Shown here: in pieces, positions 22,143 to 29,753 of the stretch
Layout: each line of letters begins with the position of its first letter
How positions within the stretch are numbered: position 1 is the first letter of the stretch
Source: Lachnospiraceae bacterium
GTDB taxonomy: Bacteria > Bacillota > Clostridia > Lachnospirales > Lachnospiraceae
Direction of reading: 5' to 3'
Assembly: GCA_017617545.1 (NCBI GenBank)
Contig: JAFZVZ010000009.1
Coordinates: 1 to 50,575 of the forward strand
DNA: 50,575 nt
Made by a program: the position numbers and the translations under genes
The notes under the pieces: generated by a model
Told to the model about the DNA's origin: nothing
Databases searched by the model: none
What the model saw: only the letters and a program-made list of their open reading frames with translations

Positions 22143-23225
22143 TCACGAAGCGTCTTCCTCGTCGCTCTCATCCGGCTCTTCCGGAACCGGAAGCTCCACG
22201 GGCGGGCCCTGCGAGATATCTTCGATCACGTGAGGATCGCCGTCCTGCGTGTCCGCGGAGGTGCTCACGGACTGTGAGCGCGCATTGTCCGCGACAGGGT
22301 ACCGGTCCCGCGGCAGCACCGTGACGGTCAGGTCGTCGACGTAGTAGGAGCAGTACAGGCCGACGCTGTTGGGTGCCTCGTCGTACGTGCCGATGAGAAT
22401 GCAGCCCGCGGGAGCATCGGAAGCTCGCACGGTGACGTAAAATGTGCATTCGGTCCAGGTGCCCTTGGGGACGCGCACCGAGTTGCATTTTACGAAGCGC
22501 TCCTGTTCCTGCATCACGGGGTTGCCTTCCTTGTCGAGCGTCTTGAGGCCGTCCTTGCGGTTGTAGACGTAGTCCAGAGCCATCTCGGTGTGGTACGCGT
22601 CGTACGCCGTAAACCAGATCGCCTCCGGCGCGCCGAAGCCTTCGTCCTCGTAGTAAACCATACAGCGCACGCAGATCACGTGGTCGACAAGCTTGTTGAA
22701 GGTGATGCCGTTGTTCATGCTCAGCTTCAGGCCGAAGCCGCTGAGACCGTGGTATTCCTGCTTGCGGCGGGAAACCTTGACGGAGTAGTAGCCGGAGTAC
22801 GCCAGGCGGTCCGTGGTGTAGATCTCCGCCTCGTTGCAGACATTGTCCGGCGAGAGGCGGTTGCCGAGGTCACGCTCGAAATTGTTGGCATAGAGCATCT
22901 CACCGGGCGCCACCGTCGCGGTCTGAACGAGCTTTCCGTTGAAATCCCAGTACGCCATGGCGTTGTACCAGCCGTCGCTCAGTCCGGAGATGTCCGGGGT
23001 GGGCGTGGGCGGCACAGGGGTCGGCGAGGGGGATACGACGGGCGTCAGAGGGCCGGTCGGAGCCTCGGTCGGTGTCGGGGTAGGAGTGGAAAGCTCGGGA
23101 GTCGGCGTCAGGGCATCGAGATCCTCCGAGCCCGGAAGACCCGCGCAGGCACAGAGAATAAGCGCCAGGCAAAGCGCCAGCGCCGACAGGGTAAGTGTCT
23201 TCATGGTCCGTGCAACGGTCTTCAT
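22143..23225 (-). CDS. Lipoprotein with Pro/Thr linker and CBM-like domain
   Basis: About 360 residues: a signal sequence with lipobox (LILCAC), a long Pro/Thr/Ser linker (residues about 35-80, repeated TPTP), then a beta-rich domain containing LYANNFERDLGNRL, SGYYSVKVSRRKQ, FGLKLSMNNG and, near the end, YYVDDLTVTVLP. The DDLTV end is what family 4/9 carbohydrate-binding modules usually show. The acidic tail is PEEPDESDEEDAS. The ATG at 23223-23225 is chosen because the lipoprotein signal begins there; AAGGAG lies 15 nt upstream, which is loose, so the start is not certain. It is tandem with the related lipoprotein at 23362. Sugar binding is inferred. Confidence 0.85.
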   Translation of the reverse strand: MKTVARTMKTLTLSALALCLALILCACAGLPGSEDLDALTPTPELSTPTPTPTEAPTGPLTPVVSPSPTPVPPTPTPDISGLSDGWYNAMAYWDFNGKLVQTATVAPGEMLYANNFERDLGNRLSPDNVCNEAEIYTTDRLAYSGYYSVKVSRRKQEYHGLSGFGLKLSMNNGITFNKLVDHVICVRCMVYYEDEGFGAPEAIWFTAYDAYHTEMALDYVYNRKDGLKTLDKEGNPVMQEQERFVKCNSVRVPKGTWTECTFYVTVRASDAPAGCILIGTYDEAPNSVGLYCSYYVDDLTVTVLPRDRYPVADNARSQSVSTSADTQDGDPHVIEDISQGPPVELPVPEEPDESDEEDAS

Positions 23226-23295
23226 GGTCTTCGTATAATACTCCTTACTGATTGCGGTCCGGATGCTGTCCGGATCGCGGTCTTTCACAAAAGGA

Positions 23296-23327
23296 GTGGG
23301 TCAGTGAGATGTGTCCCACTGACCCAC
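23296..23327 (-). terminator. Hairpin between the two lipoprotein genes
   Basis: An 11-bp stem GTGGGTCAGTG (23296-23306) / CACTGACCCAC (23317-23327), read leftward, followed by CCTTTTG. It lies 34 nt past the upstream gene's stop and could reduce transcription of the downstream one. Confidence 0.6.
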
Positions 23328-23361
23328 TTAGAGGTCTCAGGATTCCCCGACCGGGGAGAGA

Positions 23362-24186
23362 TTACTCCTCGCCTTCCTCAGCAGGCTTGTGCTCTTCCCA
23401 GTAAGCGTTGAAGGCTTCGAAATCGCCTACGCCGTCGCAAAGCGTGATGGAAAGGTTGTCGATCAAAATGTCTTCCTTGCCGGTTCCGTCCGCGCACTCA
23501 AAGTAAAGCTGAGCGGTGGAGGTGTTGGTCTCAGGATCAACGTAAATGTCATCCGGAAGGAATACGGTGCTCTCGCAGTGTACCCACTCGCCGTTCGAGG
23601 AAATACCGGTGATACGGTTGTATGCAGGATACTGAACCGAATGCTTGCCGGCTTCCTTGTCTTTCCAAGCCTCAAACTTGGTCGTGAGGGAAACGGTCAT
23701 ATCGGTTACGCCTTCCTTCTGGGATACGCACTTCGCATCGAAGCTGATCTTGAAGCCCTTGCCGTACCACTTCTGGTCAACCGTGATCGCGATACCGTTC
23801 CAGGTAGCGGTTCTGCCGGTTGCAAGCAGGCAGTTCGTGCCGTCCTTGCCCTGGCCTACGCCGATTGCGGACATGCCGGAACCAACCTGGTCAAACAGCA
23901 GATACATCAGCTTAGGATCCGCGTTGATCGCACCGACGATATCCTCGGACTTATCCTTCAGCAGAAGACCTTCCGGAGCGGAATCAAAATCGCTCTTGAA
24001 GTAGCAGTTCGGGTCCGGTGTCGGTGTCGGCGACGGAGTCGGCGAATCCGTAGGCAGAGCCTCGGTCGGCGTGTTCGTCGGAGCAGGAGTGGTACCGGAA
24101 TCCGAAGGTGTATTGTTCGCGCTGCCGCAGGCGGCAAGCATGCCGACAACAAGGAGCAGTGTCAGCAATAACGCAATTTTCTTCAT
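23362..24186 (-). CDS. Lipoprotein with Pro/Thr linker and CBM-like domain
   Basis: A 274-aa lipoprotein: signal MKKIALLLTLLLVVGMLAAC (Cys about residue 20), a Pro/Thr/Ser linker to about residue 60, then a beta-sandwich-like domain with YFKSDFDSAPEGLL, CLLATGRTATWNGIAITV, GKGFKISFDAKC and a terminal ILIDNLSITLCDGVGDFEAFN. The order (entry strand, jelly-roll core, late VDN/IDNLSI) resembles CBM4/9 domains and echoes the sister gene at 22143, with which it shares architecture but little direct identity. AGGAGG precedes the ATG by 8 nt. Transcribed leftward from the promoter at 24253-24281, divergent from dapF. Confidence 0.88.
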   Translation of the reverse strand: MKKIALLLTLLLVVGMLAACGSANNTPSDSGTTPAPTNTPTEALPTDSPTPSPTPTPDPNCYFKSDFDSAPEGLLLKDKSEDIVGAINADPKLMYLLFDQVGSGMSAIGVGQGKDGTNCLLATGRTATWNGIAITVDQKWYGKGFKISFDAKCVSQKEGVTDMTVSLTTKFEAWKDKEAGKHSVQYPAYNRITGISSNGEWVHCESTVFLPDDIYVDPETNTSTAQLYFECADGTGKEDILIDNLSITLCDGVGDFEAFNAYWEEHKPAEEGEE

Positions 24187-24252
24187 GAAAAATACCTCCT
24201 AAAGTTTTCAATTATGAAACCCCGCGTATGAACGGTTCTTCATACTGCCAAA

Positions 24253-24281
24253 AGAATAGCATTTTCCCTTAAAAATGTCAA
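24253..24281 (-). promoter_or_regulatory. Promoter of the lipoprotein pair
   Basis: Minus strand TTGACA (plus 24276-24281), 17 nt, TATTCT (plus 24253-24258). Confidence 0.78.
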
Positions 24282-24322
24282 TACTGCGGCACCTCCGGAG
24301 CCTCGCATGCGCGCGCGTTGAC

Positions 24323-24351
24323 TTGACTTTTTCCATTTTTGCGGGTAAAAT
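24323..24351 (+). promoter_or_regulatory. Promoter of dapF
   Basis: TTGACT (24323-24328), 17 nt, TAAAAT (24346-24351). Confidence 0.72.
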
Positions 24352-24431
24352 GCAGATGTTTTATGATAGAGTACCATGCCCTTTCTGTCGGAAGGCGGCA
24401 GGAGGCATCGGAGAGGACGGGTTCAAAACAG

Positions 24432-25280
24432 ATGTGGAAGTTTACGAAAATGCATGGCTGCGGCAATGATTACGTGTATTTTGACTGCACGAAAACCCCG
24501 CTGCCGAACGCTTCGGAGGCGGCCGTGTTCATGAGCGACCGCAACACCGGAATCGGTGGCGACGGCATCATTTTGATCAAGCCGAGCGCATGCGCGGATT
24601 TCTATATGGAAATGTACAATCTGGACGGAAGCCAGGGACGGATGTGCGGCAACGGCATCCGCTGCGTCGGCAAATTCGTCTATGACAAGGGGCTGACGGA
24701 CAAGACGGACATCACCGTCGAGACGCTCTCGGGTGTGAAGAAGCTGCACCTGGCGGTGAGAAACGGACTTGTGTACGAGGTGACGGTCGATATGGGCCAC
24801 CCCTCCGTTCAGCCGGCGGATCTTCCGCTCGTCGCGGATGAGCCCGCCATCGGCAAGCCGCTCACGCTCGGCGGAAGAGAGCTTGCATTTACCGCTGTAT
24901 CCATGGGCAACCCGCACGCGGTGATCCCGGTGGAGAGCACGGCGGACACGCCCGTGAAGGAGCTCGGAATGCAGCTTGAGCACGATCCGATGTTTCCCGA
25001 GGGCGTGAACACGGAGTTTGTCGAAGTACTCGGCAGAAATGAAGTGAACATGCGCGTGTGGGAGCGCGGTTCGGGTGAGACGAAGGCCTGCGGCACGGGT
25101 GCCTGCGCGACCGCGTACGCGTGCCGGCTGTTAGGACTCACGGATGATGAGGTGCTCGTTCACCTGCTCGGCGGCGATCTTAAGATCGTCTATGACAGGG
25201 AAAATGATACCATTTTCATGACAGGTCCCGCGGTGACCGTCTTCGAGGGCGAGATCGCGTGGCCGAAAGAAGAGATTTAA
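24432..25280 (+). CDS. dapF: Diaminopimelate epimerase
   Basis: A 282-aa cofactor-independent racemase that converts LL- to meso-diaminopimelate for lysine and peptidoglycan synthesis. It starts MWKFTKMHGCGNDYVYFDC, the standard DapF opening (MxFxKMHGxGNDF). The two catalytic cysteines are C72 (GRMCGNGIRC) and C220 (GETKACGTGACA). Length equals that of the family. The ATG at 24432 is chosen by homology; the ribosome site (GAGAGGA) is rather distant. The adjacent glucosaminidase and cohesin genes follow by 60 nt, so a wall-precursor enzyme and a wall hydrolase may share a transcript. Confidence 0.97.
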   Translation: MWKFTKMHGCGNDYVYFDCTKTPLPNASEAAVFMSDRNTGIGGDGIILIKPSACADFYMEMYNLDGSQGRMCGNGIRCVGKFVYDKGLTDKTDITVETLSGVKKLHLAVRNGLVYEVTVDMGHPSVQPADLPLVADEPAIGKPLTLGGRELAFTAVSMGNPHAVIPVESTADTPVKELGMQLEHDPMFPEGVNTEFVEVLGRNEVNMRVWERGSGETKACGTGACATAYACRLLGLTDDEVLVHLLGGDLKIVYDRENDTIFMTGPAVTVFEGEIAWPKEEI

Positions 25281-25339
25281 GGAAACGAAGATTTATCAGC
25301 GTTTCCTTGGGCTGTACTGCATGAAGGAGGACTTCCTGC

Positions 25340-27658
25340 ATGAAACGAAGAAAAGGAAATGACAATCGCATACTGGCGATCATACTGACGGTGATGCTGA
25401 TCTCATCGCTGATGGTTCCGTGCGGTCTCGCCACGCTGTGGCGCGCCAATGCGGACGAAGCCGGCGAGGGCGAAAAGGGAATGGCCGCGTACGTCAACAC
25501 CGCTCCCGGAGCGAACGTAAGAGTGGCGCCCGGGTCCTCGAGCGACTCGGTGAAGGACAGGCGAGGTTTTTCCATCCAGCTTCCCGCCTCGACCATCGTA
25601 CACATCCTGGAGAAGGTGGAGTACAAGAGCGGAAGCGAGACGACGGAGTGGGCGAAGATCCGGTTTGACTACAACGGCGAGAAGGACCTGACCGGATACG
25701 TGATGACGAAGTTCCTGCTGGAATTCAACGAGGTCACCGTGGACGCCGAATTCGAGGCAGCGATGGATGCCCAGGGCTTTCCGGAGTCGTATCGGAAGAT
25801 CCTGCGCGCGGTACACCAGTGGAACCCGACCTGGACGTTCCAGGCGGAGATCCTGGATCTGGACTGGAACACGGCGGTCAACGCGGAGTACGCCAAATGG
25901 CCGACCATCACCAACAACAACGGAGACTACCCCAGCAGCTGGAAGTCCCACGACATGTCGGATTACAACTATGCCGTGGACGACGGCAACGGCGGACTGA
26001 AGGACGGCAACTGGGTGCTGAAGGACGGCCGGTACGCAAGGGCCTCGAAGCAGATGCTCGCGTACTCGATGGATCCCCGCAACTTCCTTGCGGAGTGCAC
26101 GATCTTCATGTTCGAGGATCTGGACTACAACCCGAACGTACAGACGATCACGGGTGTGGAGCGCATCCTCAGCAAATACGATCCCACCAAGAACAGCAGA
26201 GGAACCTTTGCCCAAGAGGTGGAAGGCACCACCCACGCCGCTCTCTTCATGGAGGCGGCGCAGCAGTCCGGCGTCAACCCGTATTTCCTGGCAACCCGAA
26301 GCGTGCATGAGGTCAACAACTCCGACATCATGCGCGGAAACGGCGTGAAGGTAACCGTCAACGGCGAGGAAGTCACCAAATACGTCGGCATATACAACTA
26401 TTACAACTTCGGCTCCTACGCGGCCGACGGCATGGGCGTCATCGAGCACGGACTGTGGTTTGCGGCGACGGCCCAGAGTGCAGCGACCATTCAGAGCCAG
26501 GGTTATGACGACCTTCGGCCGTGGGATACCCGCGCCAAGGCCATCATCGGCGGCGCGTTACGGCTCGGCAACGAGTATGTCCTGATGGGACAGAATACGC
26601 CGTATTACCAGCGTTACAATGTCGCTCCGAAGAAGAACCCGAACAACGGCAAGATCTACGAGCGGTACGGACATCAGTACATGTCGCTTGTGACGGCGCT
26701 CTACCAGGAATCCACGATGTACTACAGCGGCCTGCTGGACGACGCTGCCACCGGCACGGATGCGGCTTCGGCGATCGAGACGCCGTTCACGTTCATCATC
26801 CCGGTGTACAAGAACATGCCGGAGACGCCGTGCGAGCGTCCTACCGGAGACGGCAACCCGAACCCTTACCTGGCGAGCCTCACTATCGAGGGCGTGGAAC
26901 TGTCACCGGCATTTTCCTGGAAGACGCTGGAGTACAAGTTCACGGTGGAGGCGGATGTCGCCACGCTCAATCTGGTCGCGACACCTCTTGCGAGAACGAC
27001 CCAGATCCAGGGAGCTGGGGAGATCAAGCTCCTCTACGGGGAAAATGAATACACCATCAAGTGTAAGGCTCAGGACGGCACGATCGTCCGGTATAAACTG
27101 ACCATCATGAGGAAGGGTGACGGTGAGAACCCCAGCGTGACGCCGACGCCCATTGATGACGATGACTGGGTGAGCCCGACACCGACGCCGGCAGCGGCGG
27201 CAACGGCGACACCGGTACCTGCGACGCCGACACCTACGCCGGAGCAGGAGACGATCACCTCGGAGACCTTCCGGGTGACGGACAAGCAGATCTGCAACGT
27301 AGCGCCGGGAACGGACGTGAAGACGTTCCTCGCCGGGATCACCGCGAGCGGAGGAAGCGCGTCGCTTCTCAACGCCAAGGGTGAGGCGGTCAATGAGGGA
27401 ACCGTGGGAACGGGATGGACGCTGAAGACGGCGACGAAGACCATTCCGGTCATCATCTACGGCGACGTCAACGGTGACGGTGTGATCACCGCGCTGGATC
27501 TTCTGTATGTGAAGAGACACATTCTCGGGATCAGCACCCTCTCCGGCGTTACTGCGACGGCAGCGGCGGTGAAGAGCGAGGGCACGATCGCCGCGATCGA
27601 TCTGCTGTATATCAAGAGGCACATTTTGGGTATTTCCGAGATCTCGCAGGCGCGATGA
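25340..27658 (+). CDS. Secreted N-acetylglucosaminidase with cadherin-like and dockerin domains
   Basis: A 772-aa exported wall hydrolase. After a signal anchor (residues 10-35) comes an SH3-like domain (about 48-128, NVRVAPGSSSDS), then a glucosaminidase domain of the LytD/GH73-like type (about 285-465) with GVNPYFLATRSVHEVNNSD, where E324 is the likely acid, and YNYYNFGSYAADG. A cadherin-like beta-sandwich (about 508-592) and a Pro/Thr linker (598-636) follow. The end is a dockerin-type module: the approach domain 637-705 and two 22-residue loops, GDVNGDGVITALDLLYVKRHILG (calcium ligands intact) and SEGTIAAIDLLYIKRHILG (ligands mostly lost). The ATG is preceded by AAGGAGG. The next gene encodes a cohesin, so the pair probably docks on the cell surface. 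Confidence 0.93.
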   Translation: MKRRKGNDNRILAIILTVMLISSLMVPCGLATLWRANADEAGEGEKGMAAYVNTAPGANVRVAPGSSSDSVKDRRGFSIQLPASTIVHILEKVEYKSGSETTEWAKIRFDYNGEKDLTGYVMTKFLLEFNEVTVDAEFEAAMDAQGFPESYRKILRAVHQWNPTWTFQAEILDLDWNTAVNAEYAKWPTITNNNGDYPSSWKSHDMSDYNYAVDDGNGGLKDGNWVLKDGRYARASKQMLAYSMDPRNFLAECTIFMFEDLDYNPNVQTITGVERILSKYDPTKNSRGTFAQEVEGTTHAALFMEAAQQSGVNPYFLATRSVHEVNNSDIMRGNGVKVTVNGEEVTKYVGIYNYYNFGSYAADGMGVIEHGLWFAATAQSAATIQSQGYDDLRPWDTRAKAIIGGALRLGNEYVLMGQNTPYYQRYNVAPKKNPNNGKIYERYGHQYMSLVTALYQESTMYYSGLLDDAATGTDAASAIETPFTFIIPVYKNMPETPCERPTGDGNPNPYLASLTIEGVELSPAFSWKTLEYKFTVEADVATLNLVATPLARTTQIQGAGEIKLLYGENEYTIKCKAQDGTIVRYKLTIMRKGDGENPSVTPTPIDDDDWVSPTPTPAAAATATPVPATPTPTPEQETITSETFRVTDKQICNVAPGTDVKTFLAGITASGGSASLLNAKGEAVNEGTVGTGWTLKTATKTIPVIIYGDVNGDGVITALDLLYVKRHILGISTLSGVTATAAAVKSEGTIAAIDLLYIKRHILGISEISQAR

Positions 27659-27721
27659 AGCGGATCGTCGGAATACCGCGTGAGATATGAAAACGACACA
27701 GTCGTAAAGGGGGTTAAGATT

Positions 27722-29695
27722 TTGATCTTCAAGAGAAAACTACTGGGAATTTTGTTGACAGCCTGCATGATCGCAGGGCTTTTCGGGCACATGATGACGA
27801 CGGCGTTCGCTGCGGATCCGGCGACGCTCACCGTCTCGGGAGGCAGCTGCGAGGTCGGCCACAGTGTTGAGGTGAAGGTGAAAGTAAGCGCGCCGGACGC
27901 TATCGGTATCGTTCAGTTCACCCTGACGTACGACACGGATATGCTGGAGTGCGAGGGCTACAGCGGCAAGATTCAGGAACTGGATACGGATATCAAGGAC
28001 AAGAGTAAGACATACACGTATAAATTCCGCGGAAAGAAGGAAGGCACGGCATCCATCAAGGTGTCCGGTGTGGAGATCCTTCCTCTGAACGGCGGCGACG
28101 CCTTCGAGGGCGGAGTAAAGGCATCGGACGGTTCCGTCACCGTCAAGGCGCCCTATGTGGCGTCCACCAATGCATACCTGAAGAGTCTTTCCGTGGAACA
28201 GGGCAAGATCTCACCGTCCTTCTCCAAGGATACCTATGAATACTCCATGGAACTCGACGGCAAATACTCCAAAGTTTCGGTTTCCGCGAAGGCCGAGGAC
28301 GACAAAGCTTCGGTGTCCGTCTCCGGAAACAAGGATCTTAAGGAGGGCAAGAATACCGTTTCCGTCACCGTTACGGCTGAGGACGGCAAGACGAAGAAGA
28401 CATACAAGATCACGGTCACGCGCGGACCGGTGCCGACGAGCACGCCGACGCCGTCCCCCTCACCGTCCCCGACACCGACCCCGTCGGCAACACCGACGCC
28501 GGGCCTTACGGTGCAGGTGGACGCGGAGGAGCTGACCCTGATGGATCAGATCACGGCGGAGCTTCCGGAAGGATTTTCCGCTGAGGACACGGACGTTGAC
28601 GGATACCATGTCGCGGTCGCTTCCTCGGACGGTGAGGACACCAAGCTCGTGCAGCTGAGCGACGGCAAGCTCTACACGTACACACGTGCGGACGACGGAA
28701 CGATCACCTGCGCGCCGTACATCACCCTGGGCGGTGACGTGAGAAAGTACCTTTATATCGGAAAGCCGGATTCGGTTGAACTGCCGCAGGGCTTCAGCGA
28801 GAGCGAGGTTACGGCATTTGGGGAGAGGATCCCCGCGTACCGCGCGGATGCGGATTCGACGATGTTTCTCTCGTATCTGCGCAGCCCCGAGGGCAATGAG
28901 GGATGGTACCTGATCGATGCGAAGGAGCAGACGATCCAGCGTTACTCGGAGGAGCTGTACAGCGTGAAGGAGGAGGTTCCTCCGGAGGAGCCGGAGCCGA
29001 CGCCGACGGGCGTTCCGGATGATCCGGAGCAGCCGACACCGCCGGTATCGCCTACGATCGCGCCGAACGGAGACGGCGGCACCAATCCCGCTCCCGTGAA
29101 GTCGACCTCGGGCGGCGGTTTCTGGAAGCTGATCGAGAGCCTTTCGCAGCGCGAGCGGATCGGCGTGGGCATCATCGCCATTCTGCTCCTGCTCTGTGTT
29201 CTTCTCGGGGTCCTTCTGCTGATCGGTCACAACCGTCACGCGAAGGAGTACGACGCTGAGGAGACGGAGGAGGATGACATTCCCGATGAGCCGGTGAAGA
29301 AGAACCGGAAGGGTGAGAAGGCAGCTCTTGCAGCTGCTGTACCTGCCTCGAAGAAGAGCAGGGATGCGGAAGCCGGCAAGAAGCGTCCGAAGAGGGAGTA
29401 TGTCGCCGAGGATGACACCGAGGACGATATGGGAACGACCTTTGACCCGAGACTTCTGGCAGGCGGCGAGGCCGCTCACAAGGCCAATGTCGACAAGGCG
29501 ATGAAGGCGATGAGAGATGCCGAGGTTGCCGAGAAGAAGGCGAAGAAGGCCGTGAAGGAAGCAAAGGAAAGCCTCGACCGCGTAGACGATCCGAAGAAGG
29601 CGAAGAAGGCCGTGAAGGATACGAAGGCGCCCGATAAGGGCAGCGAAAAGAAGTCCGTCAACTACGATGATTACGATGAGGAAGATTATCTGTAA
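27722..29695 (+). CDS. Membrane-anchored cohesin protein with basic/acidic cytoplasmic tail
   Basis: About 657 residues starting at a TTG (27722) that lies 8 nt after GGGGG; the GTG at 27680 has no ribosome site. Order: signal peptide (to about 30), a cohesin-like domain (about 34-143: LTVSGGSCEVGHSVEVKVKV, GIVQFTLTYDTDMLECEGY), a cadherin-like sandwich (about 148-234), a Pro/Thr linker, an unclassified domain (about 262-415), a second linker, one transmembrane helix (about 480-503) and a 150-residue cytoplasmic tail full of Lys, Asp and Glu with a helical AEKKAKKAVKEAKESL repeat. Cohesins bind dockerins; the preceding gene ends in a dockerin, so this is most likely its receptor. The cytoplasmic tail is longer than usual. 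Confidence 0.88.
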   Translation: MIFKRKLLGILLTACMIAGLFGHMMTTAFAADPATLTVSGGSCEVGHSVEVKVKVSAPDAIGIVQFTLTYDTDMLECEGYSGKIQELDTDIKDKSKTYTYKFRGKKEGTASIKVSGVEILPLNGGDAFEGGVKASDGSVTVKAPYVASTNAYLKSLSVEQGKISPSFSKDTYEYSMELDGKYSKVSVSAKAEDDKASVSVSGNKDLKEGKNTVSVTVTAEDGKTKKTYKITVTRGPVPTSTPTPSPSPSPTPTPSATPTPGLTVQVDAEELTLMDQITAELPEGFSAEDTDVDGYHVAVASSDGEDTKLVQLSDGKLYTYTRADDGTITCAPYITLGGDVRKYLYIGKPDSVELPQGFSESEVTAFGERIPAYRADADSTMFLSYLRSPEGNEGWYLIDAKEQTIQRYSEELYSVKEEVPPEEPEPTPTGVPDDPEQPTPPVSPTIAPNGDGGTNPAPVKSTSGGGFWKLIESLSQRERIGVGIIAILLLLCVLLGVLLLIGHNRHAKEYDAEETEEDDIPDEPVKKNRKGEKAALAAAVPASKKSRDAEAGKKRPKREYVAEDDTEDDMGTTFDPRLLAGGEAAHKANVDKAMKAMRDAEVAEKKAKKAVKEAKESLDRVDDPKKAKKAVKDTKAPDKGSEKKSVNYDDYDEEDYL

Positions 29696-29753
29696 GACGG
29701 CGACGGTTGATGCGCGTCAACCGATCAAATACGAGAAGGAATACAGCAACTTT

